Source: Maricaulis sp.
GTDB taxonomy: Bacteria > Pseudomonadota > Alphaproteobacteria > Caulobacterales > Maricaulaceae
Reading direction: 5' to 3'
Length of the DNA stretch: 64,000 nt
Assembly: GCF_030149425.1 (NCBI RefSeq)
Contig: NZ_JASBRQ010000008.1
Coordinates: forward strand, 1-64,000
The translations under genes and the position numbers were made by a program. Of the stretch, positions 9,098-16,723 are shown piece by piece. The notes below the pieces were generated by a model, which was not told where the DNA came from, did not search any database, and saw only the letters and a list, made by a program, of their open reading frames with translations. Within the stretch, counting starts at the first letter, position 1. The number at the start of each line of letters is the position of its first letter.

Positions 9098-10096
9098 GTG
9101 CGCGCGCAGTTGAAATTCATTCTTCCAATCGCCGCCATTGTGCTGCTGCTTGCCGGCTATTCAGGCTACTGGTTCTACGCCGCCGGCCGGGTCGGCGAAG
9201 AGATGCGCGCCTGGATCCTGGACAAGGAAGAGGCCGGTTACGAGATCGAGTACACCGATCTGCGCGTCAGCGGCTTCCCCTATCGTTTCCAGATCCAGCT
9301 GACCGAACCGCATTTTCGCGCTCCCGCCAGCGATGGCGGCTGGGACGCGCGCCTCGCCGGCGTGCAGGCCAATGCCCTGCCCTATGATTTCTCGCACTGG
9401 ATTGTCAGCTTTGACGGACCGCTGGTGCTGGACTCTGGCGATGTGATGGAAATCAACGCCAGCAGCGCGCGCATGAGCCGCAAGAGCGGGCGCGATGGAC
9501 GCACACAGCGTATCGGGGCGGAAATCCGCGACCTGACCCTGCGCGCCGTCTCCGGCGAGCCGCCAGCGGTGGAAGCGATCGATGCGCTGGTCCTGTCCGG
9601 CCTGGTTGGCGATGATGACAGCCTGCGCCTGCGCGTGGAGGCCAATGGCCTGAAGGCGCGCGATGGCGATCCGGGAGAACCCGGCCTGACCCGGGCGTTT
9701 GGCGAAACCGCTCAACTGGCCCGGACCGATCTGATCGTCACCGAATGGGCCGCGCTGGCCCGTGATGGCAATGCTGCAGCCTGGAGCCAGGCCGGCGGCC
9801 GCATGCAGATCGTGCAGGCCCAGCTGGAATGGGGTCCGGCGCAAGTCAGTGGTGAAGGCGATCTGACGCTTGACCGTCAGGCCCGTCCCGATGGCCGAAT
9901 CTCGCTGCGCATTGCCGATCCCGATGCGCTCACCGATGCCCTGGTTGAGGGCGAAGTGATCGCAGCGGCCAATGGCGAAGCCCTGCGGCTTGCGACCATG
10001 CTGGCACCGCGCAGTTCGGAAGGCGTATCGCTGCCCTTCACCCTGCGGGACGGCGCCGTCTATCTCGGCCCCGTCCGCTTGGGATCACTCGACTGA
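9098..10096 (+). CDS. DUF2125 family envelope protein
   Basis: 332 residues from GTG 9098, chosen because it places a signal-anchor at once (K-F-I-L-P-I-A-A-I-V-L-L-L-A-G). An open frame runs further upstream but overlaps plsC. The remainder is a beta-rich periplasmic domain with W-F-Y-A-A-G-R and an F-P-Y-R-F pattern typical of DUF2125, a family of unknown function in Alphaproteobacteria. The preceding CAGCGAGG gives a modest ribosome site. It ends at 10096, directly abutting the hisC stop on the other strand. Position after plsC is conserved in relatives, which suggests an envelope role. Confidence 0.82.
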   Translation: MRAQLKFILPIAAIVLLLAGYSGYWFYAAGRVGEEMRAWILDKEEAGYEIEYTDLRVSGFPYRFQIQLTEPHFRAPASDGGWDARLAGVQANALPYDFSHWIVSFDGPLVLDSGDVMEINASSARMSRKSGRDGRTQRIGAEIRDLTLRAVSGEPPAVEAIDALVLSGLVGDDDSLRLRVEANGLKARDGDPGEPGLTRAFGETAQLARTDLIVTEWAALARDGNAAAWSQAGGRMQIVQAQLEWGPAQVSGEGDLTLDRQARPDGRISLRIADPDALTDALVEGEVIAAANGEALRLATMLAPRSSEGVSLPFTLRDGAVYLGPVRLGSLD

Positions 10097-11185
10097 TCAG
10101 CTGGCCATGAATTCGCGCAGGGCTTCGACCACGGCGCGGTTCTCGGCTTCCTTGCCCACGGTGATACGCAGGGAGTGGGGCAGGCCGTAGGGCTGCACCG
10201 CCCGCACGATCAGGCCCTTGGAAATCAGATAGGCATCGGCCGCTGCGGCCGTCTTTTCGCCTTCGGCCGGGAAGTGAACCAGGACGAAATTGCAGACACT
10301 CGGCGTCACTTCGAGGCCGAGCCCGCCGATCTGCTGACGCAGCCAGGCGACCCATTCCTCATTGTGATCGATCGAGCGCTGCATGAAGGCCCGGTCCGCG
10401 ATCGCCGCGGTTCCCGCCTCGATCGCCGGCAGGTTGACGTTGAACGGGCCGCGTACGCGATGCAGGACATCAATGATATTGGCGTGGCCATAGGCCCAGC
10501 CCAGACGCACAGCCGCCAGGCCATGGATCTTGGAGAAGGTCCGCGTCACGACGACATCATCACGTTCCCGGGCCAGCTCGATACCGGCCGAGTAATTGGC
10601 ATCGCGGACAAACTCCGCATAGGCGCTGTCCAGCACCAGCAGCGTGCTCGGCGGCAGGGCATCGCGCAAACGACGGATTTCCGCGTCGGAAATGAAGGTC
10701 CCGGTCGGATTGTTCGGATTGGCGAGGAAGACGATTTTGGCATCATCGCCCGCGGTCTCGATCAGCGCATCGACATCGGTGGTGTAATTCGTCTCCGGTG
10801 CAGATACGAGCTCAGCGCCGCTCTGCATCGCCACCAGACGGTAGACCAGGAAGCCGTACTGGGACTGAACGACCTTGTCGCCGGGGTTGAGATAGGCCTT
10901 GCCCAGAAGCTGCAGCAGCTCGTCGGAGCCGCAACCGCAAACGATATTCTCGGCTTCCAGGCCTTCCTCGCGGGCAATGGCTTCGCGCAGCTTGGTCGCA
11001 CCGCCATCGGGATAGATGTGGAGCTGATCGGAGCTGGCGCGGAAGGCGTCGGCGGCCTTGGCGGAACAGCCCAGCGCGTTCTCGTTGGAGGACAGCTTGA
11101 CCGGCTCTGCAATACCCGGCGCCTCAGCGGCTCCCGGCTTGTAGGGACGGATATCGAGAATGCCGGCGCGCGGTTGAATGGTCAT
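10097..11185 (-). CDS. hisC: histidinol-phosphate aminotransferase
   Basis: 362 residues, class I/II PLP aminotransferase. It converts imidazole-acetol phosphate and glutamate to histidinol phosphate. Landmarks are L-S-S-N-E-N (31-36), A-N-P-N-N-P-T-G (155-162), D186 in L-V-L-D-S-A-Y and the Schiff-base Lys219 in T-F-S-K-I-H-G. HisC enzymes sometimes also act on aromatic amino acids. The methyltransferase gene lies 8 nt upstream in the same direction and is probably cotranscribed. No other his gene is in the window. Confidence 0.95.
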   Translation of the reverse strand: MTIQPRAGILDIRPYKPGAAEAPGIAEPVKLSSNENALGCSAKAADAFRASSDQLHIYPDGGATKLREAIAREEGLEAENIVCGCGSDELLQLLGKAYLNPGDKVVQSQYGFLVYRLVAMQSGAELVSAPETNYTTDVDALIETAGDDAKIVFLANPNNPTGTFISDAEIRRLRDALPPSTLLVLDSAYAEFVRDANYSAGIELARERDDVVVTRTFSKIHGLAAVRLGWAYGHANIIDVLHRVRGPFNVNLPAIEAGTAAIADRAFMQRSIDHNEEWVAWLRQQIGGLGLEVTPSVCNFVLVHFPAEGEKTAAAADAYLISKGLIVRAVQPYGLPHSLRITVGKEAENRAVVEALREFMAS

Positions 11186-11193
11186 GAAGAGCC

Positions 11194-11949
11194 TCAGCGG
11201 TCAGATGGGTCCGATTGCACTGCGGGGGGAGATAGCGCGGGGCGGGCCTGTCCTTCAAGTACAGACACGCGGGCAGGCGCAGTCTTGGCGCGCGGACGCA
11301 AGGCCGCGGTGCGTTTGACGGCTTCCACCAGGATCAGACCACCCAGGCCGGACCAGAGATGTTCGCCGGTCCGCTCCCAGGCGCCGGCCAGTTTCGGATG
11401 CGAGGCCCAGCGCCAAGGCGGGGCGTAGAGCGCGCGTGACCAGGCGGTCGGCTCGAACATCGAGTCGGCGAGCAATTTGTCCAGCTGGCTGCGGGAAAAC
11501 GGACGGCCATGCCCGAACGGGGTGGAATCCATCCAGGCCCACACACCCGAGCGGGCTGCGGTGACCAGGACAACACGCCCTTCCGGCGCCAGGACGCGCC
11601 AGGTTTCGCGCAGGATAGCCGGCAGGCTGTCGGCCTCTTCCAGCATGTGGATGATCAGGACTCGGTCAAACAGGGCGTCCGGAAACGGCAAATGGGTTTC
11701 ATCGCCCATCGCCACATTGGACGCCCCGGTGGTCGCGATCGCCCCTTGGGCCGACGGCATGAAGGCAATGGCCCGGCGGCCCGCCTCGCGCATGCGACCG
11801 AGATAGGGCGTGGCAAAGCCCAGGCCGAGCACGTCGAGGCCGCGCAGCTCCGGCCAGATCGCCTTGAGACGGCGTTCGACCATGCGCCGGGTCAGCCGGC
11901 CCTGCGGTGTCTTGTAGAAACGGTCCAGTTCAAGCGCGTCGCGCCTCAC
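11194..11949 (-). CDS. class I SAM-dependent methyltransferase
   Basis: 251 residues with a Methyltransf_11-like Rossmann fold. Motif I is degenerate (L-D-V-L-G-L-G-F-A-T-P-Y-L), and the acidic and proline-rich later motifs appear as L-P-F-P-D-A-L-F-D-R-V-L-I-I-H-M-L-E and L-A-P-E-G-R-V-V-L-V. The N-terminal M-R-R-D-A-L-E-L-D-R-F-Y-K-T-P-Q-G matches a family of alphaproteobacterial methyltransferases found beside gloB. Substrate is unknown. It is divergent from gloB across 86 nt. The C-terminal 40 residues are Ala/Pro/Arg-rich and probably disordered. Confidence 0.85.
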   Translation of the reverse strand: MRRDALELDRFYKTPQGRLTRRMVERRLKAIWPELRGLDVLGLGFATPYLGRMREAGRRAIAFMPSAQGAIATTGASNVAMGDETHLPFPDALFDRVLIIHMLEEADSLPAILRETWRVLAPEGRVVLVTAARSGVWAWMDSTPFGHGRPFSRSQLDKLLADSMFEPTAWSRALYAPPWRWASHPKLAGAWERTGEHLWSGLGGLILVEAVKRTAALRPRAKTAPARVSVLEGQARPALSPPAVQSDPSDR

Positions 11950-12035
11950 CCTTCATCCTCCCGGCGAATTGAACTACATCAAGATAAGGACCCAATCTCA
12001 GGCACACCACCCCGTATCAGGCGAAGACAGTCACA

Positions 12036-12806
12036 ATGAGTGAACTAGAAATCCGGCAGTTCGAATGCCTCGGCGATAATTACGGCTTCCTCATTCATGA
12101 CCCGCAAAGCGGTGAGACCGCATCGATCGACACACCGGACGCGGACAAGATCCAGGCCGAGGCCAAGGCGGCAGGCTGGACCATCACCCAGATCTGGAAC
12201 ACCCATCACCACTGGGATCATGCCGGCGGCAATGAGGCCCTGAAGGCGGCAACCGGCGCCCGCATTGTTGGGCCCAGCTATGATGTCGATCGCATTCCGG
12301 GCATCGATTTCGAGGTCGCCGACGGCGATATCGTTGAACTCGGACAACACGCCGCCAAGGTCATTTTCACCCCGGGCCATACGCGCGGGCATATCTGCTA
12401 CTTCTTGCCGGAAGCGAAGATCGCCTTTGTCGGCGACACCTTGTTTGCGCTGGGCTGCGGGCGGCTGTTCGAGGGCACGCCGGCGGAGATGTGGACCTCG
12501 CTCTCGCGCCTGGCCGAACTGCCCGACGAGACCCGGGTCTATTGCGCCCATGAATACACCCAGTCCAACGCGGCCTTCGCGCTCACCGTCGACCCCGACA
12601 ATCTGGACCTGCAGGCCTATGCCGAGATGGTTGGCGCAGAACGGGCCCGCGGCGAAGCGACCGTACCGACCACGATCGGAGCGGAGAAAGCCACCAATCC
12701 CTTCCTGCGTCCCTTCGATGCCGGTATTCGCAAACAGCTCGACATGGCCGGGGCTGACGATGAAGACGTGTTCGCGGAAATCCGGCGGCGCAAGGATAAT
12801 TTCTGA
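12036..12806 (+). CDS. gloB: hydroxyacylglutathione hydrolase (glyoxalase II)
   Basis: 256 residues. Hydrolyses S-lactoylglutathione to lactate and glutathione in methylglyoxal detoxification. The metallo-beta-lactamase motif T-H57-H-H59-W-D61-H62 binds the two metals, with later ligands in F-T-P-G-H-T-R-G-H, F-V-G-D-T and Y-C-A-H-E-Y. The C-terminal HAGH domain with N-P-F-L-R is complete. The stop overlaps the next start (TGATG), so coupling to the cupin gene is likely. Confidence 0.96.
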   Translation: MSELEIRQFECLGDNYGFLIHDPQSGETASIDTPDADKIQAEAKAAGWTITQIWNTHHHWDHAGGNEALKAATGARIVGPSYDVDRIPGIDFEVADGDIVELGQHAAKVIFTPGHTRGHICYFLPEAKIAFVGDTLFALGCGRLFEGTPAEMWTSLSRLAELPDETRVYCAHEYTQSNAAFALTVDPDNLDLQAYAEMVGAERARGEATVPTTIGAEKATNPFLRPFDAGIRKQLDMAGADDEDVFAEIRRRKDNF

Positions 12807-13246
12807 TGGCCGGACAGAGCGCGCGCGAGATCATCGAAACCCTGGGCATGCAGCCTCACCCGGAGGGGGGATGGTATGTCGAGACCTTCCGCGACACGGC
12901 GGAGCATGACGGTCGCGCGTGCTCCACGGCGATCTATTACCTGCTTGAAGCCGGCCAGCGCTCCCACTGGCACCGGGTGGATGCCATCGAGGTCTGGCAC
13001 TGGCACGCCGGAGCGCCCCTGGAACTGGGCATAAGCACGGACGGTATCAGCGAAACCCGTTTGCAGCTTGGCCCCGACATCCTGGCCGGACAGCGGCCGC
13101 AAGGCATTGTGCCGCATTCCGCCTGGCAGGCTGCCCGCAGCCTCGGCGAATGGACGCTGGTCGGCTGCACCGTGGCCCCGGGCTTCCGGTTTGAAGGGTT
13201 CGAGATGGCACCGCCGGGCTGGTCACCGGGCCATCCGCTGGCTTAG
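12806..13246 (+). CDS. cupin_5 (DUF985) family protein
   Basis: 146 residues. The family pattern H-P-E-G-G-W-Y (near residue 13), S-T-A-I-Y-Y-L-L, S-H-W-H-R and W-H-W-H-A-G is present, with V-G-C-T-V-A-P-G-F and F-E-M-A-P toward the end. DUF985 cupins are small beta-barrel proteins whose histidines could bind metal; function is unknown. It starts inside the gloB stop and is probably cotranscribed. Its TAG stop overlaps the TAA of the convergent minus-strand gene by two bases. Confidence 0.88.
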   Translation: MAGQSAREIIETLGMQPHPEGGWYVETFRDTAEHDGRACSTAIYYLLEAGQRSHWHRVDAIEVWHWHAGAPLELGISTDGISETRLQLGPDILAGQRPQGIVPHSAWQAARSLGEWTLVGCTVAPGFRFEGFEMAPPGWSPGHPLA

Positions 13247-13977
13247 GCGTTATCGTCGTCCAGCATGGCGCGGGCGATACGGGCCGATGACGGGCGACCG
13301 GCATAGCCATACTCCGGCGCGATCGTTACCCGCAGCATCTCACCTTCGCGCACCGCACCGGGCTCGGCGCCCAGCTCGATATTGATGTTTTCAAGCCGGC
13401 GCAGACGCCGCCGTTCCGAGCGCGCTTCGCGCAGAGCGATCTCGATCAAGATCAAGGTGTCGTATTGCACGCCCAGCCCGGAGCGCGGCGCCGGGGCGTA
13501 TTCAACGGCGATATTGCGGTTCAGCGCATCGGCGAAACTGGCCGCAACCTCCTGGGCCATGTCGCGCACCTCGGCCGGCGAACGCGGCGTCGGAGCCAGA
13601 CCACCGGCCGGGCTGGCATAATCAGCGATCACACCGCCGGGCGCATCGGCGGGGAAATAGGTTGCCCCGCCGAGGGGATTGAGGCGGACCACCTCGCGGC
13701 CGGTATCGGTGACAAAGCTGGTGCCCCCGCCCGGAGCGCGGTTGGCGAAAAGCACCAGGACTTCAGCGTCCGGATCATCGCGCTCCCTGAGCAGGGCGAC
13801 GGACTGAGACCGGTCGAACAGGAAGAAGTCACCGCTGTCTGCGCGTTGATACCAGCCGGACGATTCCTGCTGGCGCTCATTGCGCAGAAGACGGTCACGC
13901 AGTGGATTGGACTGCAAAGCAGCAGCCGCATCCGCGAGGAGAGCGGCTGCGAGTATGGCAAATATGAATCGCGTCAT
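13243..13977 (-). CDS. secreted protein of unknown function, possibly DUF4908
   Basis: 244 residues from the ATG at 13977, chosen because it begins a clean signal peptide (M-T-R-F-I-F-A-I-L-A-A-A-L-L-A-D-A-A-A-A); the frame is open 20 codons further up without such a feature. The mature protein is mixed alpha/beta, with an acidic C-terminal segment ending in D-D-D-N-A. It resembles the DUF4908 family of Caulobacterales by length and signal peptide, but I cannot confirm this. It lies downstream of phaB on the same strand, with 59 nt between them. Confidence 0.7.
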   Translation of the reverse strand: MTRFIFAILAAALLADAAAALQSNPLRDRLLRNERQQESSGWYQRADSGDFFLFDRSQSVALLRERDDPDAEVLVLFANRAPGGGTSFVTDTGREVVRLNPLGGATYFPADAPGGVIADYASPAGGLAPTPRSPAEVRDMAQEVAASFADALNRNIAVEYAPAPRSGLGVQYDTLILIEIALREARSERRRLRRLENINIELGAEPGAVREGEMLRVTIAPEYGYAGRPSSARIARAMLDDDNA

Positions 13978-14036
13978 CCCGGCGGTCACTCTAACCGGCA
14001 AGAGGGCAATTTTGGGGCAAGCCTGCTCATATGGCA

Positions 14037-14762
14037 TTACGCCATGTATTGGCCGCCATTAATCGTCATCACGGACCCGGTCATGAAGCCGGCATCATCG
14101 CTGGCCAGATAGGCGACAGCCTTGCCGATTTCATCAGCCTCACCGAGGCGATTGACCGGAATGCCACCGATAATGGACTGCAGCACATTCTCCGGAACCG
14201 CGGCGACCATGTCGGTATTGATATAGCCCGGCGCGATGCAGTTGACGGTAATGCCCTTGCGCGCGGTTTCCTGGGCCAGAGCCTTGGTGAAGCCGATCAC
14301 ACCGGCCTTGGCCGCGGAATAGTTCACCTGGCCCATCTGACCCTTCTGGCCATTGATCGACGAGATGTTGATGACGCGGCCGAAACCGCGCTCGCGCATG
14401 CCTTCGATCAGCGGGCGGGTCATGTTGAACAGCGAGGTCAGATCGACACGGATGACATCATCCCACTGCTCCGGCGTCATTTTGTGGAACATGCCGTCGC
14501 GGGTAATGCCGGCATTATTGACCAGGATATCGATCGGCGCTCCTGCAGCCTCCTCGGCCGCCTTGATACCAGCCACACAGGCCTCGTAGTCGCCGACATC
14601 GAATTTCACCGTGGGAATACCGGTCTCCTCGGTAAAGGCCCTGGCCTTTTCCTCATTACCGGCAAAGTTGGCGACCACGGTGTGGCCTGCCTCTTTGAGC
14701 TGAAGAGAAATTGCGGCGCCGATGCCGCGCGAACCACCCGTAACCAATGCAGTGCGTGCCAT
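14037..14762 (-). CDS. phaB: acetoacetyl-CoA reductase (NADPH)
   Basis: 241 residues, short-chain dehydrogenase/reductase. Reduces acetoacetyl-CoA to 3-hydroxybutyryl-CoA for polyhydroxybutyrate. The nucleotide motif G-G-S-R-G-I-G is at 9-15, N-N-A-G at 82-85, and the catalytic Ser (134/135), Tyr148 and Lys152 are in place. The C-terminus (M-T-I-N-G-G-Q-Y-M) is typical of PhaB rather than FabG. It is divergent from phaR. The 169-nt gap contains TGC-rich stretches of the kind PhaR binds in other species, consistent with repression, but this is inference. phaC and phaA are not in the window. Confidence 0.94.
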   Translation of the reverse strand: MARTALVTGGSRGIGAAISLQLKEAGHTVVANFAGNEEKARAFTEETGIPTVKFDVGDYEACVAGIKAAEEAAGAPIDILVNNAGITRDGMFHKMTPEQWDDVIRVDLTSLFNMTRPLIEGMRERGFGRVINISSINGQKGQMGQVNYSAAKAGVIGFTKALAQETARKGITVNCIAPGYINTDMVAAVPENVLQSIIGGIPVNRLGEADEIGKAVAYLASDDAGFMTGSVMTINGGQYMA

Positions 14763-14931
14763 TTTGACCCCCGTCGTGCTGTTGTAATGCTGCTGCCGCG
14801 AACAAACTCAACTTTTCGCGCTTGCAGCACACCGCCTCAAGCGCGTAAACCCCTTAATAATAAGATCAGCGCCCTAGTCGAGCGAATAACGACAGGCTAG
14901 GTCGCTTTTTGGGGGAAGTGAGGATTTCGCA

Positions 14932-15549
14932 GTGGCACAAAGCAAGGGCTCGAATTCGGTGATCGTGATCAAGAAATATGCGAACCGCCGTCTCTACGAC
15001 ACGTCGACCAGCCAGTATGTAACGCTCGATCACCTGCGCGACCTGGTCAAGAACGGCACCGACTTCCAGGTCGTTGATGCCAAGTCCGGCGAGGATCTCA
15101 CCCGTGGCGTCCTGGCCCAGATCATTTTCGAGGAAGAGGCCCGCGGCGCCAATCTCCTGCCGGTCGACTTCCTGCGCCAGTTGATCAGCTTCTACGGCGA
15201 CAGCCTGCAGAGCGTTGTCCCCGGCTATCTGCAGATGTCGATGAATAATTTCGCCCAGCAGCAGGAAGAATTCCGCTCCCGCATGACTGAGGCGATGACC
15301 AATCCGCCGGCCTCCATGGCGATGCTGGAAGAGCAAACGCGCCGCAATATGGAAATGTTCGGCCAGGCCATGCGCATGTTCACCCCCTTCAGTGCACCGG
15401 GCACCCCCGGAGCACCGGGCGCCGCGGGCGAAGCCCCGAGCGAGGCTCCGGCCAAGGCCGAGGCGGCTGAGGGCGACGATATGGCCAAGATGCGCGAAGA
15501 GCTCGATGCCATGCGCGCCAAGCTGGACAAGCTCGCCAGCAAGGACTGA
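14932..15549 (+). CDS. phaR: polyhydroxyalkanoate synthesis repressor PhaR
   Basis: 205 residues, GTG start. The N-terminal PHB/PHA accumulation DNA-binding domain has V-I-K-K-Y-A-N-R-R-L-Y-D-T (12-24). A second PHB_acc domain follows, with a stretch rich in Met/Gln/Glu. The C-terminal region is Ala/Pro/Gly-rich, then a short coiled coil (M-A-K-M-R-E-E-L-D-A-M-R). PhaR senses PHA granules and represses phasin and pha genes. GGGGGAAG lies 14-20 nt before the start; no ATG alternative exists near the conserved domain. Confidence 0.94.
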   Translation: MAQSKGSNSVIVIKKYANRRLYDTSTSQYVTLDHLRDLVKNGTDFQVVDAKSGEDLTRGVLAQIIFEEEARGANLLPVDFLRQLISFYGDSLQSVVPGYLQMSMNNFAQQQEEFRSRMTEAMTNPPASMAMLEEQTRRNMEMFGQAMRMFTPFSAPGTPGAPGAAGEAPSEAPAKAEAAEGDDMAKMREELDAMRAKLDKLASKD

Positions 15550-15663
15550 GACCGTCCGGCCGCGTTAATATTTCCGTATCCATCTGGGACAGACGGGCCG
15601 CCGGGCGCGCCAATTTCGCGCGCCTTTCGGCCGCAGGGTTGCCTTGCACCACCAGAATCATGG

Positions 15664-15678
15664 TTAATGAGGGCTTAA
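15664..15678 (+). promoter_or_regulatory. CtrA-type box TTAA-N7-TTAA
   Basis: TTAA (15664-15667), seven bases, TTAA (15675-15678), with the second half reading TTAAC. This is the complete recognition pattern of the cell-cycle regulator CtrA known from Caulobacter. It ends 3 nt before a sigma-54-type promoter core and 31 nt before the ATG at 15710. Sequence match is exact; occupancy is inference. Confidence 0.65.
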
Positions 15679-15681
15679 CAC

Positions 15682-15696
15682 TTGGCACACGCCTTG
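15682..15696 (+). promoter_or_regulatory. sigma-54 (-24/-12) promoter core
   Basis: TTGGCAC and TTGC with GG-N10-GC spacing (GG at 15684-15685, GC at 15695-15696 by the printed numbering, within one base), the strict requirement of RpoN promoters. The expected transcription start is at about 15707-15708, two or three bases before the ATG at 15710. That would give an almost leaderless message. A CtrA-type box lies directly upstream. Confidence 0.6.
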
Positions 15697-15709
15697 CGAC
15701 ACCCTTGGT

Positions 15710-16036
15710 ATGACTACGATCCGCAGCCTCGTCACCGTCCCGACCCCGACCGCCCGGCGCATTCCGCCGGCCGGTAAGGCACGCGGATCCAACGACCGTC
15801 CGCCGCGGCGCGAAAACGCCCTGGTGCCTGTTGTCACGGCCCCGGCCCAAAAGCCGCGTGCCAAGACCGTTCACCGGGCCCGCAATGCCGCGGCGGAGGT
15901 CGTCGTCCAGGTCATCGCCGGTCAGCCGCGCCGCGGTATTCGTGCCGAGGCCAGCGAGCAGGACCGCTATCGCCGCGCCTATGCCCAGGCGGCCAGCCAG
16001 CCGGCACCGAAGCCGCGCTGGGAGAAGTGCGCATGA
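15710..16036 (+). CDS. small basic protein of unknown function
   Basis: 108 residues, rich in Arg, Ala and Pro and probably largely disordered. The middle has a short hydrophobic strand (A-E-V-V-V-Q-V-I-A-G), and the C-terminus contains Y-R-R-A-Y-A-Q-A-A. I recognise no domain. Support for a real gene: it sits exactly behind adjoining CtrA-type and sigma-54-type sites, and its stop overlaps the start of a 27-codon membrane ORF (ATGA). In Caulobacter such promoters drive flagellar or cell-cycle genes, so a role there is possible but not shown. Confidence 0.6.
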   Translation: MTTIRSLVTVPTPTARRIPPAGKARGSNDRPPRRENALVPVVTAPAQKPRAKTVHRARNAAAEVVVQVIAGQPRRGIRAEASEQDRYRRAYAQAASQPAPKPRWEKCA

Positions 16037-16116
16037 TCGCGTCGCGGGCCGGATACAAGCTCGGCTATTGGTGCGATGTCGTCTTTGCTGCCGTCATGGT
16101 GGCGCTGTTTTTCTGA
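16033..16116 (+). CDS. 27-residue putative membrane microprotein
   Basis: ATG at 16033 overlaps the upstream TGA (ATGA), so translation could be coupled. The peptide begins M-I-A-S-R-A-G-Y-K and continues into one hydrophobic helix (V-V-F-A-A-V-M-V-A-L-F-F), a single-span membrane peptide with a positive N-terminal flank. No family is recognised. The hairpin at 16147 follows 30 nt later. Without conservation data this could be chance. Confidence 0.4.
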   Translation: MIASRAGYKLGYWCDVVFAAVMVALFF

Positions 16117-16141
16117 CCGCTTCGTGTTGTCTTCCGGCATG

Positions 16142-16172
16142 AAAAACGCCGCCCCGGGGTCCCGGAGCGGCG
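16142..16172 (-). terminator. rho-independent terminator, minus strand
   Basis: Stem 16147-16158 with 16161-16172 (11 of 12 pairs, GC-rich, very tight loop). Five A on the plus strand at 16142-16146 give a U-run when read from the minus strand, so it terminates the membrane protein gene ending at 16199. The plus-strand side (CTCTCTTTG) is a weaker T-tract that could also serve the genes ending at 16116. Confidence 0.7.
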
Positions 16173-16198
16173 CTCTCTTTGTGCGATTTTTGCGTGAT

Positions 16199-16684
16199 CT
16201 ACGCTTCGCCACCGACCGCAAGGTCGCGGCGGGCGGAGACGATGGTCACGACGAAACCGGCCACGGTGTCCATCAGCGCCATCAGCGTGATCAGGAAGAA
16301 CGGCGCGGTACCGAAATTCCCGACCAGCAGGAACAGCACCATACAGATCACGAACACGCCCATGGACAGGCCGTGATTGAGGATCGTCGCCGTGCCGGAA
16401 CCGGCCGATTTGATCAGCTCGATGAACAGCATGACCATGCCGAGAATGATCAGGACATCACCCTTGGACAGATCGAGTTCGCCATTGACCATCGGCAGGC
16501 TGAAAATGACCGACGTCATATCGGCACCGGTCAGATATGCGACCAGCGCATAACCGACGACCGGAATGAGCATCAGCGGAAAAACATTAAACATGGAGCC
16601 ACCCCCGTTTGCGCGACCACGACCGCCACGGGCCTGGTTCGCTGCCATCATACCCAACAATACGCCGTTGTCCCCGCCGGCCAT
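16199..16684 (-). CDS. multi-spanning membrane protein of unknown function
   Basis: 161 residues from the ATG at 16684, chosen for AAAGGG 6 nt upstream; the ATG at 16594 (M-F-N-V-F-P) is an alternative that drops a Gly/Arg/Asn-rich start. About four hydrophobic helices are visible: V-F-P-L-M-L-I-P-V-V-G-Y-A, V-L-I-I-L-G-M-V-M-L-F-I, M-G-V-F-V-I-C-M-V-L-F-L-L, and F-F-L-I-T-L-M-A-L-M-D-T. I recognise no family. It is on the same strand as the GT2 gene, which ends 40 nt upstream of it. Confidence 0.75.
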   Translation of the reverse strand: MAGGDNGVLLGMMAANQARGGRGRANGGGSMFNVFPLMLIPVVGYALVAYLTGADMTSVIFSLPMVNGELDLSKGDVLIILGMVMLFIELIKSAGSGTATILNHGLSMGVFVICMVLFLLVGNFGTAPFFLITLMALMDTVAGFVVTIVSARRDLAVGGEA

Positions 16685-16723
16685 ATCGTACCCTTTCATT
16701 TGCACGCGAAAATGCGTGACTGA

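Noticed and set aside
16076-16723. 215-codon plus-strand frame over the four-helix membrane protein
   Set aside because: His/Asp/Gln-rich shadow composition. The minus strand has four clear membrane helices, a ribosome site and a terminator.
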